Positions 10,642-19,489 of a DNA stretch of 64,000 nucleotides are shown piece by piece. Source of the stretch: Pedobacter cryoconitis (GTDB lineage Bacteria > Bacteroidota > Bacteroidia > Sphingobacteriales > Sphingobacteriaceae); assembly GCF_001590605.1 (NCBI RefSeq), contig NZ_CP014504.1, positions 372,001-436,000 on the forward strand, given 5' to 3'. The position numbers and the translations under genes were made by a program. Every line of letters starts with the position of its first letter. Position 1 is the first letter of the stretch. A model generated the notes under the pieces. The model saw only the letters and a program-made list of their open reading frames with translations, did no database searches and was not told where the DNA came from.

Positions 10642-11556
10642 ATGTCAGCTAGTACAAATAAATACATTGATCCATTATCAGATTTTGGATTCAAACATCT
10701 TTTTGGCGGTGAACCTAACAAAGAGATCATGATTGCCTTTTTAAATGCATTGTTTGAGGGAGAAAAACGCATTACCGATCTTGTTTACAACCCAACCGAA
10801 CTTGCCAGGGATGACAAGGAGCATAAAAAGGTCAGTTTCGATTTGCTGTGCACCGGGGACAACGGGGAGCAATTTATTGTAGAAATGCAGCGTGCAGATC
10901 ATGATAATTTTGAGGACCGCTGCATTTTTTACCTGAGCCGGCTGATCCATCAGCAAAAGCTAATGGGTAACCGGCACTGGGAAGTTAAGATGAAAGAGGT
11001 TTTCCTGATTGCGATCCTGGATTTTAACATGAAAAATTGCCTGAGTGACCATTATCTGCAAAGCATTTCACTGGTCAATACCGGTACAGGTGAAATATTC
11101 CACAATGGACTGGGATTTAAATTTTTGGAACTGCCTAAATTTGGGAAGAAAGAAGATGAACTGGAAAATGAACTGGACAAATGGGTGTATATGCTTAAAC
11201 ACATGCACAGCCTGGATCAGATTCCTAAATACCTGGATAAACGCGTTTTTGAAAAAATATTTAATATCGCCGAAATGAAGAAATTATCACCAGAACAACA
11301 ATTTGTATACGACTCGATTTTACAGCGGGAAGAAGATGATTACAGCAGGCTTAAATCTGCGGAACGGAGAGGAAGGAGAGAAGGAAAAGAAGAAGGGAAA
11401 GATGAGGGAAGGGAAGAAGGGATAGAAAAGGGTTTAGTGCAAGGAAAACATGAAACTGCGCTGGCTATCGCAAGAAAAATGAAGGAAGAGAAGTTTGATA
11501 ATGATAAAATTGCTGGATTTACGGCACTCCCGATTGAAGAAATAGAAAGCCTTTAA
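10642..11556 (+). CDS. Rpn-type PD-(D/E)XK nuclease family protein
   Basis: A 304-residue protein of the PDDEXK_2 / Rpn (recombination-promoting nuclease, formerly 'putative transposase') family. The N-terminus has the family signature YIDPLSDFGFKHLFG. The nuclease core is visible as Asp67 (FDLLC) and the ExQ pair Glu81/Gln83 (FIVEMQRADH). The C-terminus is a charged Gly-rich helical repeat region (GRREGKEEGKDEGREEG) typical of the family. Rpn proteins of E. coli stimulate RecA-independent recombination and are magnesium-dependent DNA nucleases; whether this one is active is unknown. It stands alone between two terminators and has no transposon ends, so it is a nuclease gene rather than an insertion sequence. 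Confidence 0.85.
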   Translation: MSASTNKYIDPLSDFGFKHLFGGEPNKEIMIAFLNALFEGEKRITDLVYNPTELARDDKEHKKVSFDLLCTGDNGEQFIVEMQRADHDNFEDRCIFYLSRLIHQQKLMGNRHWEVKMKEVFLIAILDFNMKNCLSDHYLQSISLVNTGTGEIFHNGLGFKFLELPKFGKKEDELENELDKWVYMLKHMHSLDQIPKYLDKRVFEKIFNIAEMKKLSPEQQFVYDSILQREEDDYSRLKSAERRGRREGKEEGKDEGREEGIEKGLVQGKHETALAIARKMKEEKFDNDKIAGFTALPIEEIESL

Positions 11557-11558
11557 AC

Positions 11559-11602
11559 ACAGGAGGCTGTATTACGATACAGCCTCCTGTAGATATCTTT
11601 TT
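11559..11602. terminator. Terminator between convergent Rpn and DUF4198 genes
   Basis: A perfect 14-bp stem (ACAGGAGGCTGTAT 11559-11572 with ATACAGCCTCCTGT 11577-11590) closed by the loop TACG is followed by a T-rich stretch on the plus strand. UNCG-type tetraloops are unusually stable. The A-rich side needed for minus-strand termination is weak, so it mainly serves the plus-strand gene. Confidence 0.85.
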
Positions 11603-12313
11603 TTATTTCACTTCAAAACTGTAAGTAGCACCTTGCCAGATAGCTTCATAAGCTTTGCCCTGATGTTCACCTTTTACTTTTTGAAATTCAGCTACTTCAA
11701 TAACATATCTTCCTGGCCAGATCGGTGTAAACTGAACATTACCATTTTCATCTGTTTTAGTTTCTTTAGACCATCCTGAAGGAGAGAATATAGTAACTGT
11801 TTTAGCTTTTGCAGCCTCTTTGTTTAAAGATGCTGTTAATTTAATAGTTTGATTCACTTTTACTGGCGCACTGTTATCCAGTTTTAAATTCAATACGTTG
11901 GTATTTGCCGCAATTGTGCTGGCTTTTCCAACATTAACATTGGTACTGGCCAGAAAATGATATTTAGTTGTACCACCAAGTTCTTTGGCTTCATGGCTGA
12001 CTTCTAAATTGTATGCGCCATTTTTATCAGGTGTAAAGCTACTTGTAAATGAATTGCTGTCTGCTGTAAGCTTCAGCTGAGTTCTTTGCTGGTCAGGGCC
12101 TACAAGCCATAAGGTAAAGTCTTTAACGTCAGAGTACCATTTGGATACATTTTCTCTTTCGTTAGACACATATTCACCGTAATAGACTTTTACAGTTTGC
12201 GACTGACCGATTTTTCCGGTGTTAACGGTTTCTATCCATAGTGCGTGTGCAGAAATTTTGCTGGTAATTAAGCAGAATAAAATGCTCAGGGTTAAAAAGG
12301 TTAGTTTCTTCAT
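11603..12313 (-). CDS. DUF4198-type secreted protein of the siderophore-like operon
   Basis: A 236-residue secreted protein with a signal peptide (KISAHALW at the cleavage region). HALW right after cleavage and the following beta-rich repeats fit the DUF4198 / NikM-like periplasmic family. That family often accompanies metal or siderophore uptake genes; its biochemical role is not established. The second half has an Ig-like segment (GWSKETKTDENGNVQFTPIWPGRYVIEVAEF) resembling surface-exposed carboxypeptidase-regulatory folds. It is the last gene of the operon that starts with the TonB receptor, 22 bp after the PepSY gene. The free His next to the mature N-terminus could bind a metal, which is speculation. 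Confidence 0.72.
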   Translation of the reverse strand: MKKLTFLTLSILFCLITSKISAHALWIETVNTGKIGQSQTVKVYYGEYVSNERENVSKWYSDVKDFTLWLVGPDQQRTQLKLTADSNSFTSSFTPDKNGAYNLEVSHEAKELGGTTKYHFLASTNVNVGKASTIAANTNVLNLKLDNSAPVKVNQTIKLTASLNKEAAKAKTVTIFSPSGWSKETKTDENGNVQFTPIWPGRYVIEVAEFQKVKGEHQGKAYEAIWQGATYSFEVK

Positions 12314-12335
12314 CTTTTATATAATTAATAGGGTT

Positions 12336-13622
12336 TTAAATTGTTTCCTGTAATTCAGGTTTTGATATTTTAAGGGGTTTAGCTTCTTTAATTGAAGCTG
12401 ATTGCGCAAGTTTCGTGTTTTTAGTGCCTTTTTTCTTGAATTTACGACCGTACCAGATCAGAAAGCCTGTTATTGGCAGGGAGGCACCAATCAGCGAAGC
12501 CAGGAATGCCAGGACTTTACCAGGAAAGCCAAGTATACTGCCTACATGAATGTCATAATTCATTTTACGGATTTTACCGCCTGCTCCTGCATCTGCATAA
12601 GAAGAGGAATAGATGTCATCCGATTTCAGTTCTTTTAAGGTATGCTGGTCAAAAGTATAGCCTACGTTGTTGTAAAACTGACCTGCGCTAGGGTATACTG
12701 TAATATTTATTGCAGATTTTGCTTCAGAGGTATCAGGGAAACTATAATAGAATCCAATTGATTTCGGGTGTTTAGCTGCGACTTTCTGCCATGCTAAATC
12801 CATCGCTTTTTCTGGGGTGTAAAATTTGTTTGCCTGTAAGGAATCAGATTCCAACCGTTTGAATTCGGTTAGTTTTTCTCCTGTAGTGACCCAGTATAAA
12901 CCTTCGCTGTACCATTGGATACCATAGACCATACCTGTTAGCGCAATAGCGAGCAAAAAGAGCAGGGAGTAAAATCCAAGTACATTATGGATATCAAGAT
13001 TCAACCTTTTAAAGGAGGCTCCCCATTTAATCTTAAAACTTTTGTCGCGTGTAGATTTATTCCACTTTTTAGGATACCACCAGATCATTCCGGTAATCAG
13101 TAACACCACAAATACCATTGTACCATAGTTTACGATTGGTCTTCCGATTTTGTAGGGCATCCATAAAAAACGGTGTCCGTTGAGTATAAACCTGAAGAAG
13201 TCAGTTTCTCCTTTTTTACGTTCTACCGCGCTGACTACTTTTCCTGTGTAGGGATTAATCTTTAAGGTCACTCCACCACTTCTGCGTTCTTTAGATTTTG
13301 GATCTTTTAGTGCAAGCGTGATTACGCGTCCTTGCTGATACGTGGCATAAGAAGCAGCCAGATTCGGATACAGGTCCTTTGCAACGGTCGTGAGTTGAGC
13401 GGGGGTAAGCACGGCTTTATCTTGTTTTTCTACTTTAGTCTCTGGTTCTAATAAAGCTGTAATCTCTTCATTGAATACCCAGATACAGGCCGTAATACAG
13501 ACAATTAAAACGATAACTCCGGAAACCAGGCCCAGCCAAAGGTGCAGCCACTTATTGATCCTTGTAAAGAGTGAATCCGTTTTCTTCTTTTTTTGCGGGT
13601 TTTGCTTAGTTCCGTTAACCAT
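12336..13622 (-). CDS. PepSY-associated inner membrane protein (XusC-like)
   Basis: A 428-residue protein with four predicted membrane helices: about residues 25-47, one near VNYGTMVFVVLLITGMIWW, one near LGFYSLLFLLAIALTGM, and one near the C-terminus (FLASLIGASLPITGFLIWYG). Between them are periplasmic PepSY-type domains. This fold is shared with ferric-siderophore reductases of the FpvG/PiuB type and XusC. I chose ATG 13622; the longer reading starts at a TTG (13658). His residues beside the helices (HLWLG, NGHRFLWMP, DIHNVLG, DIHVGS) could ligate haem or metal. The likely role is inner-membrane reduction or release of iron from an imported siderophore, inferred from context. Confidence 0.85.
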   Translation of the reverse strand: MVNGTKQNPQKKKKTDSLFTRINKWLHLWLGLVSGVIVLIVCITACIWVFNEEITALLEPETKVEKQDKAVLTPAQLTTVAKDLYPNLAASYATYQQGRVITLALKDPKSKERRSGGVTLKINPYTGKVVSAVERKKGETDFFRFILNGHRFLWMPYKIGRPIVNYGTMVFVVLLITGMIWWYPKKWNKSTRDKSFKIKWGASFKRLNLDIHNVLGFYSLLFLLAIALTGMVYGIQWYSEGLYWVTTGEKLTEFKRLESDSLQANKFYTPEKAMDLAWQKVAAKHPKSIGFYYSFPDTSEAKSAINITVYPSAGQFYNNVGYTFDQHTLKELKSDDIYSSSYADAGAGGKIRKMNYDIHVGSILGFPGKVLAFLASLIGASLPITGFLIWYGRKFKKKGTKNTKLAQSASIKEAKPLKISKPELQETI

Positions 13623-13659
13623 AGCCTGATTTGTTTTGTTATAATTATTAAATCCCAAT

Positions 13660-14898
13660 TTAATAGCTTAATGCTGATATAGCTGTGATTGTTCCGCCTT
13701 CTACTTTTAGTCCACGTCTGGCAACAGCTAAGTTGGCGTCAAATACATAGACATAACTGCCTTCACTGGCAGTAGTAATCCCTATATATCCTTTTAACCC
13801 ATCTTTTGGAGAGTAATTGGTCGTAGTCGTTCTGGTGATGTCGGCAGGGATCCCTGTTACCCACTTAAAGGTTTTGTTAACTACATCTGCTATAGCAAAT
13901 TTTCCAACAGGTCCGATTGTCGTATTAGGATTGGTGTACATATGTAAAATGAATATACCTTTGCCAACATAAGTCTGAGAAGAAATATGATAGCCTCCGG
14001 ATTGTTGCTGCACGTTGAAAAAGTAAGTTTTGTCAAATTCTGTTGTTCCTTTATTGATACGCACAACAGCTGATGGGTTCTTGGATATTGGTTGACTATT
14101 ATTCGTAGCTGAAGCTCCTGAAAAAGCATAAGCATCTCCATTTTCGATTTCAACCAGGCCATTATTGAAGTAAGCACCAATAAAACTGGTGCGGTTGTCT
14201 CTGATGATCTTTTCAAGTTTAAGTTCCGGATAAGAATAAACTGCTACCCAGGTACTATCAGGATACGCAGTTCCAAAAGCATCAGGGGCAGCTCCTTTAA
14301 TGCTCATGTATGGTAAAAATACTTTATCACCCACTTGTGTTGCTCCGTTAAAGTGTGCGCGTTCTCCGTTTCCGGCAAGCTTAACGATGTTGACTTGTTG
14401 TTCGCCAACAATCTGATACTGGCGCGCGTCAATACGGAACATACTGGCAAATTCATTTCCTGACCTGGGTACTTTAACCAGGAATACATCGTCTTTGACT
14501 GCTGCAGAAACATGTACGGTCTCACTTTGAAAATTAGTAAGCTTAGTTAATTTACCACTGCCATCCAAACGGTAACTGGTTACTGCGCCAGGATTTCCCT
14601 GTCCATATAATAAGCTGAAGAATCTGTTTTTATGGGAGATGTAATATCTGTAAGATCCGTCTTGTTCTATTCCGTTACCTTTGGTGGTAATCATACCTTC
14701 ATCGAGGTTATTTGCTGTTAACAAGTAATCAGCAATACCTGTAGTACCGATTGGTGTCGCAGCGATGATATATTTTGTGGCACCCGTTAATTCTGTGTCT
14801 GCATCTTTTACTTCCGAAAAATCCAGTGGCGGATCGCAGGCTGTTAAAAGGCTGACCATACCCAGGGCAAGTAGTTGAAGTATATTTTTGTGTTTCAT
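13660..14898 (-). CDS. DUF4374 surface lipoprotein (XusB-like)
   Basis: A 412-residue lipoprotein with lipobox LTAC (Cys21). The mature part consists of repeated beta-sheet blades, fitting the DUF4374 beta-propeller family. I chose ATG 14898; the two-codon longer start is a TTG. XusB of Bacteroides thetaiotaomicron, which binds ferric enterobactin at the cell surface, occupies the same operon position between a TonB receptor and a PepSY protein. That makes siderophore capture the best guess here. The ligand itself cannot be predicted. It ends 37 bp before the PepSY start codon and begins 20 bp after the receptor stop. Confidence 0.83.
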   Translation of the reverse strand: MKHKNILQLLALGMVSLLTACDPPLDFSEVKDADTELTGATKYIIAATPIGTTGIADYLLTANNLDEGMITTKGNGIEQDGSYRYYISHKNRFFSLLYGQGNPGAVTSYRLDGSGKLTKLTNFQSETVHVSAAVKDDVFLVKVPRSGNEFASMFRIDARQYQIVGEQQVNIVKLAGNGERAHFNGATQVGDKVFLPYMSIKGAAPDAFGTAYPDSTWVAVYSYPELKLEKIIRDNRTSFIGAYFNNGLVEIENGDAYAFSGASATNNSQPISKNPSAVVRINKGTTEFDKTYFFNVQQQSGGYHISSQTYVGKGIFILHMYTNPNTTIGPVGKFAIADVVNKTFKWVTGIPADITRTTTTNYSPKDGLKGYIGITTASEGSYVYVFDANLAVARRGLKVEGGTITAISALSY

Positions 14899-14918
14899 TT
14901 TCAATTTTTTTATGGGGA

Positions 14919-17315
14919 TTATCTGTTATTGCTGATAAAATATCTCACTTTGGCATAAAATGCTCTTCCTGGTTTTTGAAGGGAGAAGTTGTCGTATACT
15001 CTGTTGTCAGTTAGGTTTTTACATTCCAATGCAATGTTGTATTTACCATTTCCAAGGGTGTATACAACGTTTACATCTTGCATCCACTGTCTTGGAATAT
15101 CATATTTTGTATCTGATGTACCTTGGCTTGGCCATGACAAATAATAGGCGTGAACGTATAAAACATTATAACCTAAGGTCAGGGTATTATCTTTTTTACC
15201 TACATGATTAAAGAAGAGTGAAGCATCAGCATTACCAAATAAGTAAGGCATGTTCGGGATTCTGTCTCTGTATAAAGGACTTTCCATAGTTTGTCCCTGC
15301 TCATACTTTGTATTGTTGCGCAAATTCTGATAAGTCATGTTAACACCTGTAGTAAACAGATTTTTAAATGAATATCTGATTTCTCCCTCTACACCAAGAT
15401 TAGTTACGTCAGCTACGTTACTCATCACTTGCTTGGTTTGGTTTTGATTTAACATGGGACGAATAAAGTCCTTCGCATTTCTGTACAATACACTTCCGTC
15501 AAAACTAAATTTGTGTATTTGATTGAGCTGTGCCTGATAACCTAATCCCAGATTATAATTATGGCTGTATTCTGGTTTCAGTTCAATGTTCCCATCAAGA
15601 TTCAGCAAATCACCAAAGAGTTCATCGTTTTCTGGTAGTCTGTAACTTTTCTCATAAGAAGCTTTAAGTTGAAGTGTTGGTTTCAGGAAATAAGTGGATG
15701 CAATACCATAACCAAGCTTATTGAAACTGTTTTTTTGATCCTGATAAGCTACATCACCCCAGTTGCCGCTTGGGTTATAACTCACTGAATATTTATTCTG
15801 CTGAGAAAAATACTTGGTAAACACAGAAGTGTTCCATTTTTCTGAAGCACTGTATTTATAACCAAAGCCTAAGACATTTTTTGTGTTTTTACGCGGCTGT
15901 TCGTATTTGTCACTTTCTGGAAAAAGTTCGTCAGAACCTTTTCTGTTAAAAGAGTTAAAGACATTGTTTAAGGCAAATGAATGCTGGTCACTCAGGGTGT
16001 AAGTAAGGTTTACAGCACCCATACCGTTGTTGTTTTTGAATTTGTACAGGGAGCGCTCACGTTCACTTCCCAGACCTTCATATTGTTTGTATTCCTGGAA
16101 CCAGTTGTAACGACGGTATACTGTATCGATGTTTTGTTCTTGTCCAAGATTGAAGTTTCCATTAATTCTCAGGTCAAGTCCATCGACAAATAAGTTTTTC
16201 TTGGTATACAACACATTGGGCATTACGATATTGCCTTTTCTGTGCCAATCACCAAAAACACTGACCATACGGGCACCTGTTTGAATCTCTGCATAGTTCT
16301 GGCCTACAGTAACTCCAAATAATAGTTGATCTGCATAAGATTTATTAACTACGCCAGCGCTGGCGATAATGGTTTCGTTATGATAAGTATCATGGAATCT
16401 TTTTACTTTTTGATTCCTGAAATACTTTCCTGAAAAAGCAGCAACGTCTGTGGTTACTGTATAATTATTGTCTGAGTAATTCTGGAAGGCGTTCAGTTGA
16501 AATTTAAATCCGGAAGCAGTAGTATATCCAGTATTGATAGAGGTTTTATGGGTATTGAATGAGCCATACGAATAAGATACATCTGCATAGCTTTTCATAT
16601 CATTCGCTGTAACAATGTTAATTGCTCCGCCTAATGCATCTGAACCTAACCAAACCGGAACTACACCTTTATATACTTCTACACGCTGGGCAAGATTGAT
16701 TGGGATATTATTGATCTGGAATGATGAACCGAAGTTATCCATAGGTACACCATCGAGAAAAAACTTAACCTGTCTGCCGGAAAAACCATTTAGCGAAAAT
16801 TCCATCCTGGAACCAACACCGCCGGCTTCACGTACTCTTACGCCTGAAACCCTGTCTAAAGCATGGGAAATATCAAGTGTAGAATTGTGTAGTTTTTTAG
16901 CATCTATAGAGGTTACGTTAAAGGCTTGCCTGTTTGCTTCCTGATTTGCTGTCCGGCCGATAACTGAAACTTCTGAAAGATTGTTCTCATCTGCTTGCAG
17001 GGTAAATTGTGATTTTTTGGCATTAGCTAACGGAAGATTGATTTTAATGGTTTGTTCTGTATAACCAATATGTCTGATCCGTATTTTATAGGTGCCTGGT
17101 GACAGGTCTTTGAAGTTGAATTCTCCAAGAGAGTTGGTTACTGCTGATTTATTAATTTCGATTGCTGTTACTCCCGCACCTTCAAGTGGCTGACCGTTAG
17201 TGTCTTTTACTGTTCCTTCAAAGCTATGCTTTTGTTGTGCGATGGCATTAAAGCAGCTGAATGTGAGTAAGAGTAAAATAAAAAAAGCAAAAGGTTGTTT
17301 GGTAAAAATTTGCAT
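14919..17315 (-). CDS. TonB-dependent siderophore receptor (XusA-like)
   Basis: A 798-residue outer membrane receptor. Signal peptide to about residue 27 (CFNAIAQQ). A carboxypeptidase-regulatory domain spans about 30-112 (GTVKDTNGQPLEGAGV). The plug domain spans about 125-235 (LSEVSVIGRTANQEANRQAF, then SGVRVREAGGVGSRMEFSLNGF). The barrel ends in an aromatic strand (FYAKVRYFISNNR). The plug and the 22-strand barrel length match receptors for siderophores, haem or vitamins rather than SusC. It is the first gene of the four-gene minus-strand operon, with an AraC-type regulator transcribed away from it. Confidence 0.92.
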   Translation of the reverse strand: MQIFTKQPFAFFILLLLTFSCFNAIAQQKHSFEGTVKDTNGQPLEGAGVTAIEINKSAVTNSLGEFNFKDLSPGTYKIRIRHIGYTEQTIKINLPLANAKKSQFTLQADENNLSEVSVIGRTANQEANRQAFNVTSIDAKKLHNSTLDISHALDRVSGVRVREAGGVGSRMEFSLNGFSGRQVKFFLDGVPMDNFGSSFQINNIPINLAQRVEVYKGVVPVWLGSDALGGAINIVTANDMKSYADVSYSYGSFNTHKTSINTGYTTASGFKFQLNAFQNYSDNNYTVTTDVAAFSGKYFRNQKVKRFHDTYHNETIIASAGVVNKSYADQLLFGVTVGQNYAEIQTGARMVSVFGDWHRKGNIVMPNVLYTKKNLFVDGLDLRINGNFNLGQEQNIDTVYRRYNWFQEYKQYEGLGSERERSLYKFKNNNGMGAVNLTYTLSDQHSFALNNVFNSFNRKGSDELFPESDKYEQPRKNTKNVLGFGYKYSASEKWNTSVFTKYFSQQNKYSVSYNPSGNWGDVAYQDQKNSFNKLGYGIASTYFLKPTLQLKASYEKSYRLPENDELFGDLLNLDGNIELKPEYSHNYNLGLGYQAQLNQIHKFSFDGSVLYRNAKDFIRPMLNQNQTKQVMSNVADVTNLGVEGEIRYSFKNLFTTGVNMTYQNLRNNTKYEQGQTMESPLYRDRIPNMPYLFGNADASLFFNHVGKKDNTLTLGYNVLYVHAYYLSWPSQGTSDTKYDIPRQWMQDVNVVYTLGNGKYNIALECKNLTDNRVYDNFSLQKPGRAFYAKVRYFISNNR

Positions 17316-17360
17316 GTGTTATTTCTTTTGTGTTTATTTAGACTTGTTATTAACAATAGG

Positions 17361-17368
17361 CAAAAATA
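17361..17368 (-). promoter_or_regulatory. -7 promoter box of the Xus-like operon
   Basis: On the minus strand this reads TATTTTTG, a match to TAnnTTTG, 46 bp before the receptor start codon. A -33 TTTG exists further upstream but at an overly long spacing. The divergent regulator starts 53 bp away, so control could act on both genes. Confidence 0.45.
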
Positions 17369-17420
17369 ACGTATTCGAACTACGAGTTTTGCAGCAAAGT
17401 GTACGGAATCAGCAGTGGGA

Positions 17421-18143
17421 ATGGTAGAAGTTTATATTAAAAAAGGAGAAGAGGTATTGATCGAATCAGTCAGTATCATTAAGCGTGAGTATGTTTCTGT
17501 GCATAAAGCAACAGTGAGATCAATAGATTCAGGTACTTTGTTGTTTCTTCCAGACACTACTTTTGATACTAATTTTGCAACTACTTTACCTGTTGAGCTT
17601 TCTGGTCATCAGTTATATAAAATCGGATATGATCTTCAGAAAGTTTTAAATGAGCTGACTAGCCGCGGCTCTGGTAAATACACTAATTTTTATACCAAGC
17701 TTAAAATCTGCGAGATTATTGTAATGGTTATTGAAGCGCAGGAAGAGGCAGCGGGGCCTGTTCACAAATGGAGTAAAAAGGATATTGCCAGTTTTGAAAT
17801 GGTTTCCAGGATAATCAGTCAGAATCTCTCGAGGAATATTTCTATTGCAGGTTTAGCTGAGAAAGCTGGGATGAACCGTACCAAACTTCAGGCGGGTTTT
17901 AAAGAGATTATGGGGCAAACGATTAATAGTTATGCTTCTGAGCTTAAGATGCAAAAGGCGAAAACATTGCTACTCAATAAACCTGGATATAGTTTGAAAC
18001 AAATTGCGGCGGTAGTAGGCTATAGCTGCGGCAATCATTTTTCTGCTGCGTTTAAGAAAAAATTCAGTTTTTCTCCTTCCTATTTTAAAAATACAACGAA
18101 TCTGGTGTTCTCTGTATGGTTGTGGGATTTTATGTTGCTTTAG
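17421..18143 (+). CDS. AraC-family transcriptional regulator of the Xus-like operon
   Basis: A 240-residue regulator. The C-terminal ~100 residues hold two helix-turn-helix units: NISIAGLAEKAGMNRTKLQAGF, then GYSLKQIAAVVGYSCGNHFSAAFKKKF ending in SFSPSYFK. This is the AraC signature. The N-terminal half (about 1-130) is a beta-rich sensor domain of unknown ligand, similar in arrangement to PchR-type siderophore regulators. I chose ATG 17421; a GTG two codons upstream (17415) is equally open. It is divergent from the TonB receptor, as expected for a local activator responding to the imported siderophore. That regulatory link is inferred. Confidence 0.87.
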   Translation: MVEVYIKKGEEVLIESVSIIKREYVSVHKATVRSIDSGTLLFLPDTTFDTNFATTLPVELSGHQLYKIGYDLQKVLNELTSRGSGKYTNFYTKLKICEIIVMVIEAQEEAAGPVHKWSKKDIASFEMVSRIISQNLSRNISIAGLAEKAGMNRTKLQAGFKEIMGQTINSYASELKMQKAKTLLLNKPGYSLKQIAAVVGYSCGNHFSAAFKKKFSFSPSYFKNTTNLVFSVWLWDFMLL

Positions 18144-18155
18144 ACAGGGCATAAA

Positions 18156-18185
18156 AAAAGAGCTTGTTTAAAAACAAACTCTTTT
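18156..18185. terminator. Terminator between convergent araC-type gene and purM
   Basis: AAAAGAGCTTGT and ACAAACTCTTTT form an A/T-flanked stem with one internal mismatch and a short A-rich loop. A-runs on the left and T-runs on the right allow termination on both strands between two converging genes. Confidence 0.75.
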
Positions 18186-18204
18186 CGTCTATATTTTATA
18201 AGGC

Positions 18205-19386
18205 TTATTCGTAGTTGAATTGCCCTTTTTCACTGGTAATGGTTACTTGTTTATGCGTAGATTCTTCTACGCGACCGATAATTTGTGCGTCGATATTAAA
18301 ACTTTCAGAGATAGCTATAATATCATCAGCGATTTCCTGAGGTACATATATTTCCATACGGTGACCCATATTAAATACTTTGTACATCTCTTTCCAGGCT
18401 GTACCTGATTGTTCCTGAATCAATTCAAAAAGTGGAGGAACAGTGAATAGGTTATCTTTAATTACATGAATGTTATCATTGATAAAGTGGAGCACTTTAG
18501 TTTGTGCACCACCACTGCAGTGTACTAATCCATGGATCTGGTTTCTGTGTTTCTCTAATACTTTTTTGATAACCGGGGCATAGGTACGGGTAGGAGAGAG
18601 TACCAGTTTTCCAATAGTGATCTCTGTGTTTTCATCGATACGGATTTTATCAGTTAGATTTTTACCGCCGGAGAAAACCAGGTCGTAAGGTACTGCCGGA
18701 TCAAAGCTTTCAGGATAGCTGTCTGCTACTGATTTATCAAATACATCATGACGTGCAGAAGTTAAGCCATTAGAGCCCATACCACCATTATATTCAGTTT
18801 CATAGGTTGCCTGACCTGAGGAAGATAGTCCAACAATAACATCTCCGTTTTGAATGTTGTGATTACTGATCACTTCATCACGCTTGATGCGGCAGGTGAC
18901 AGTTGAGTCTACAATGATAGTACGTACCAGGTCACCTACATCGGCAGTTTCACCACCTGTAGAATAAATGGAAATACCCATTTCCCGCAGTTCAGCGAGG
19001 ATTTCTTCTGTTCCGTTGATAATAGCAGCGATAACTTCTCCTGTAATCAGGTTTTTGTTTCTGCCAATTGTTGAGGAGAGTAAAATATGATCTGTAGCGC
19101 CTACACAGATTAAATCATCAAGGTTCATAATGATTGCATCTTGTGCGATGCCTTTCCATACAGAAATATCACCGGTTTCTTTCCAGTATACGTAGGCTAA
19201 AGAGGATTTAGTACCTGCACCATCAGCGTGCATAATATTACAGAAAGCATCGTCATTACCTAAAATATCAGGTATGATTTTACAAAATGCTTGTGGGAAA
19301 ATACCCTTGTCTATGTTTTTGATGGCTTGATGCACATCTTCTTTCGAAGCCGAAACGCCACGCTGGTTGTACCTGTTATCACTCAT
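18205..19386 (-). CDS. purM: Phosphoribosylformylglycinamidine cyclo-ligase, Bacteroidota type
   Basis: A 393-residue AIR synthase, which closes the imidazole ring to make aminoimidazole ribonucleotide in purine synthesis (ATP-dependent, cytoplasmic). It opens with MSDNRYNQRGVSASKEDVHQ, and contains the ATP-binding MHADGAGTKSSLAYVYWK, DDLICVGA, the Gly-rich STGGETADVGDL, and the second-domain segment VHCSGGAQTKVLHFI. It is longer and more divergent than the E. coli enzyme (about 345 residues), as is usual for Bacteroidota PurM. It is transcribed alone; purB lies 11 kb away on the same strand. Confidence 0.9.
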   Translation of the reverse strand: MSDNRYNQRGVSASKEDVHQAIKNIDKGIFPQAFCKIIPDILGNDDAFCNIMHADGAGTKSSLAYVYWKETGDISVWKGIAQDAIIMNLDDLICVGATDHILLSSTIGRNKNLITGEVIAAIINGTEEILAELREMGISIYSTGGETADVGDLVRTIIVDSTVTCRIKRDEVISNHNIQNGDVIVGLSSSGQATYETEYNGGMGSNGLTSARHDVFDKSVADSYPESFDPAVPYDLVFSGGKNLTDKIRIDENTEITIGKLVLSPTRTYAPVIKKVLEKHRNQIHGLVHCSGGAQTKVLHFINDNIHVIKDNLFTVPPLFELIQEQSGTAWKEMYKVFNMGHRMEIYVPQEIADDIIAISESFNIDAQIIGRVEESTHKQVTITSEKGQFNYE

Positions 19387-19393
19387 ATTGCTG

Positions 19394-19401
19394 CAAAGAT
19401 A
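19394..19401 (-). promoter_or_regulatory. -7 promoter box of purM
   Basis: Minus strand TATCTTTG matches TAnnTTTG, only 7 bp before the purM start codon. This implies a very short or leaderless transcript, so the start may be translated with little 5' UTR. Minus-strand TTTG at 19427-19430 is a possible but widely spaced -33 box. Confidence 0.4.
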
Positions 19402-19429
19402 GATAAACGTCCGAATGTAGACGATTCAA

Positions 19430-19469
19430 ACAAAAAAAAATAACCTCTGCATTTTATTGCAGAGGTTAT
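19430..19469 (-). terminator. Terminator of glnN
   Basis: A 12-bp perfect stem (ATAACCTCTGCA 19440-19451 with TGCAGAGGTTAT 19458-19469), followed on the minus strand by a run of about 10 T (plus-strand A run 19431-19440). It starts 20 bp past the glnN stop codon. Confidence 0.88.
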
Positions 19470-19489
19470 ATCAATAAATTAATGGAATT

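Noticed and set aside
10642..11556. Transposase / insertion sequence
   Set aside because: The family is sometimes labelled 'putative transposase', but there are no terminal inverted repeats or target duplications; a nuclease gene is the better call.
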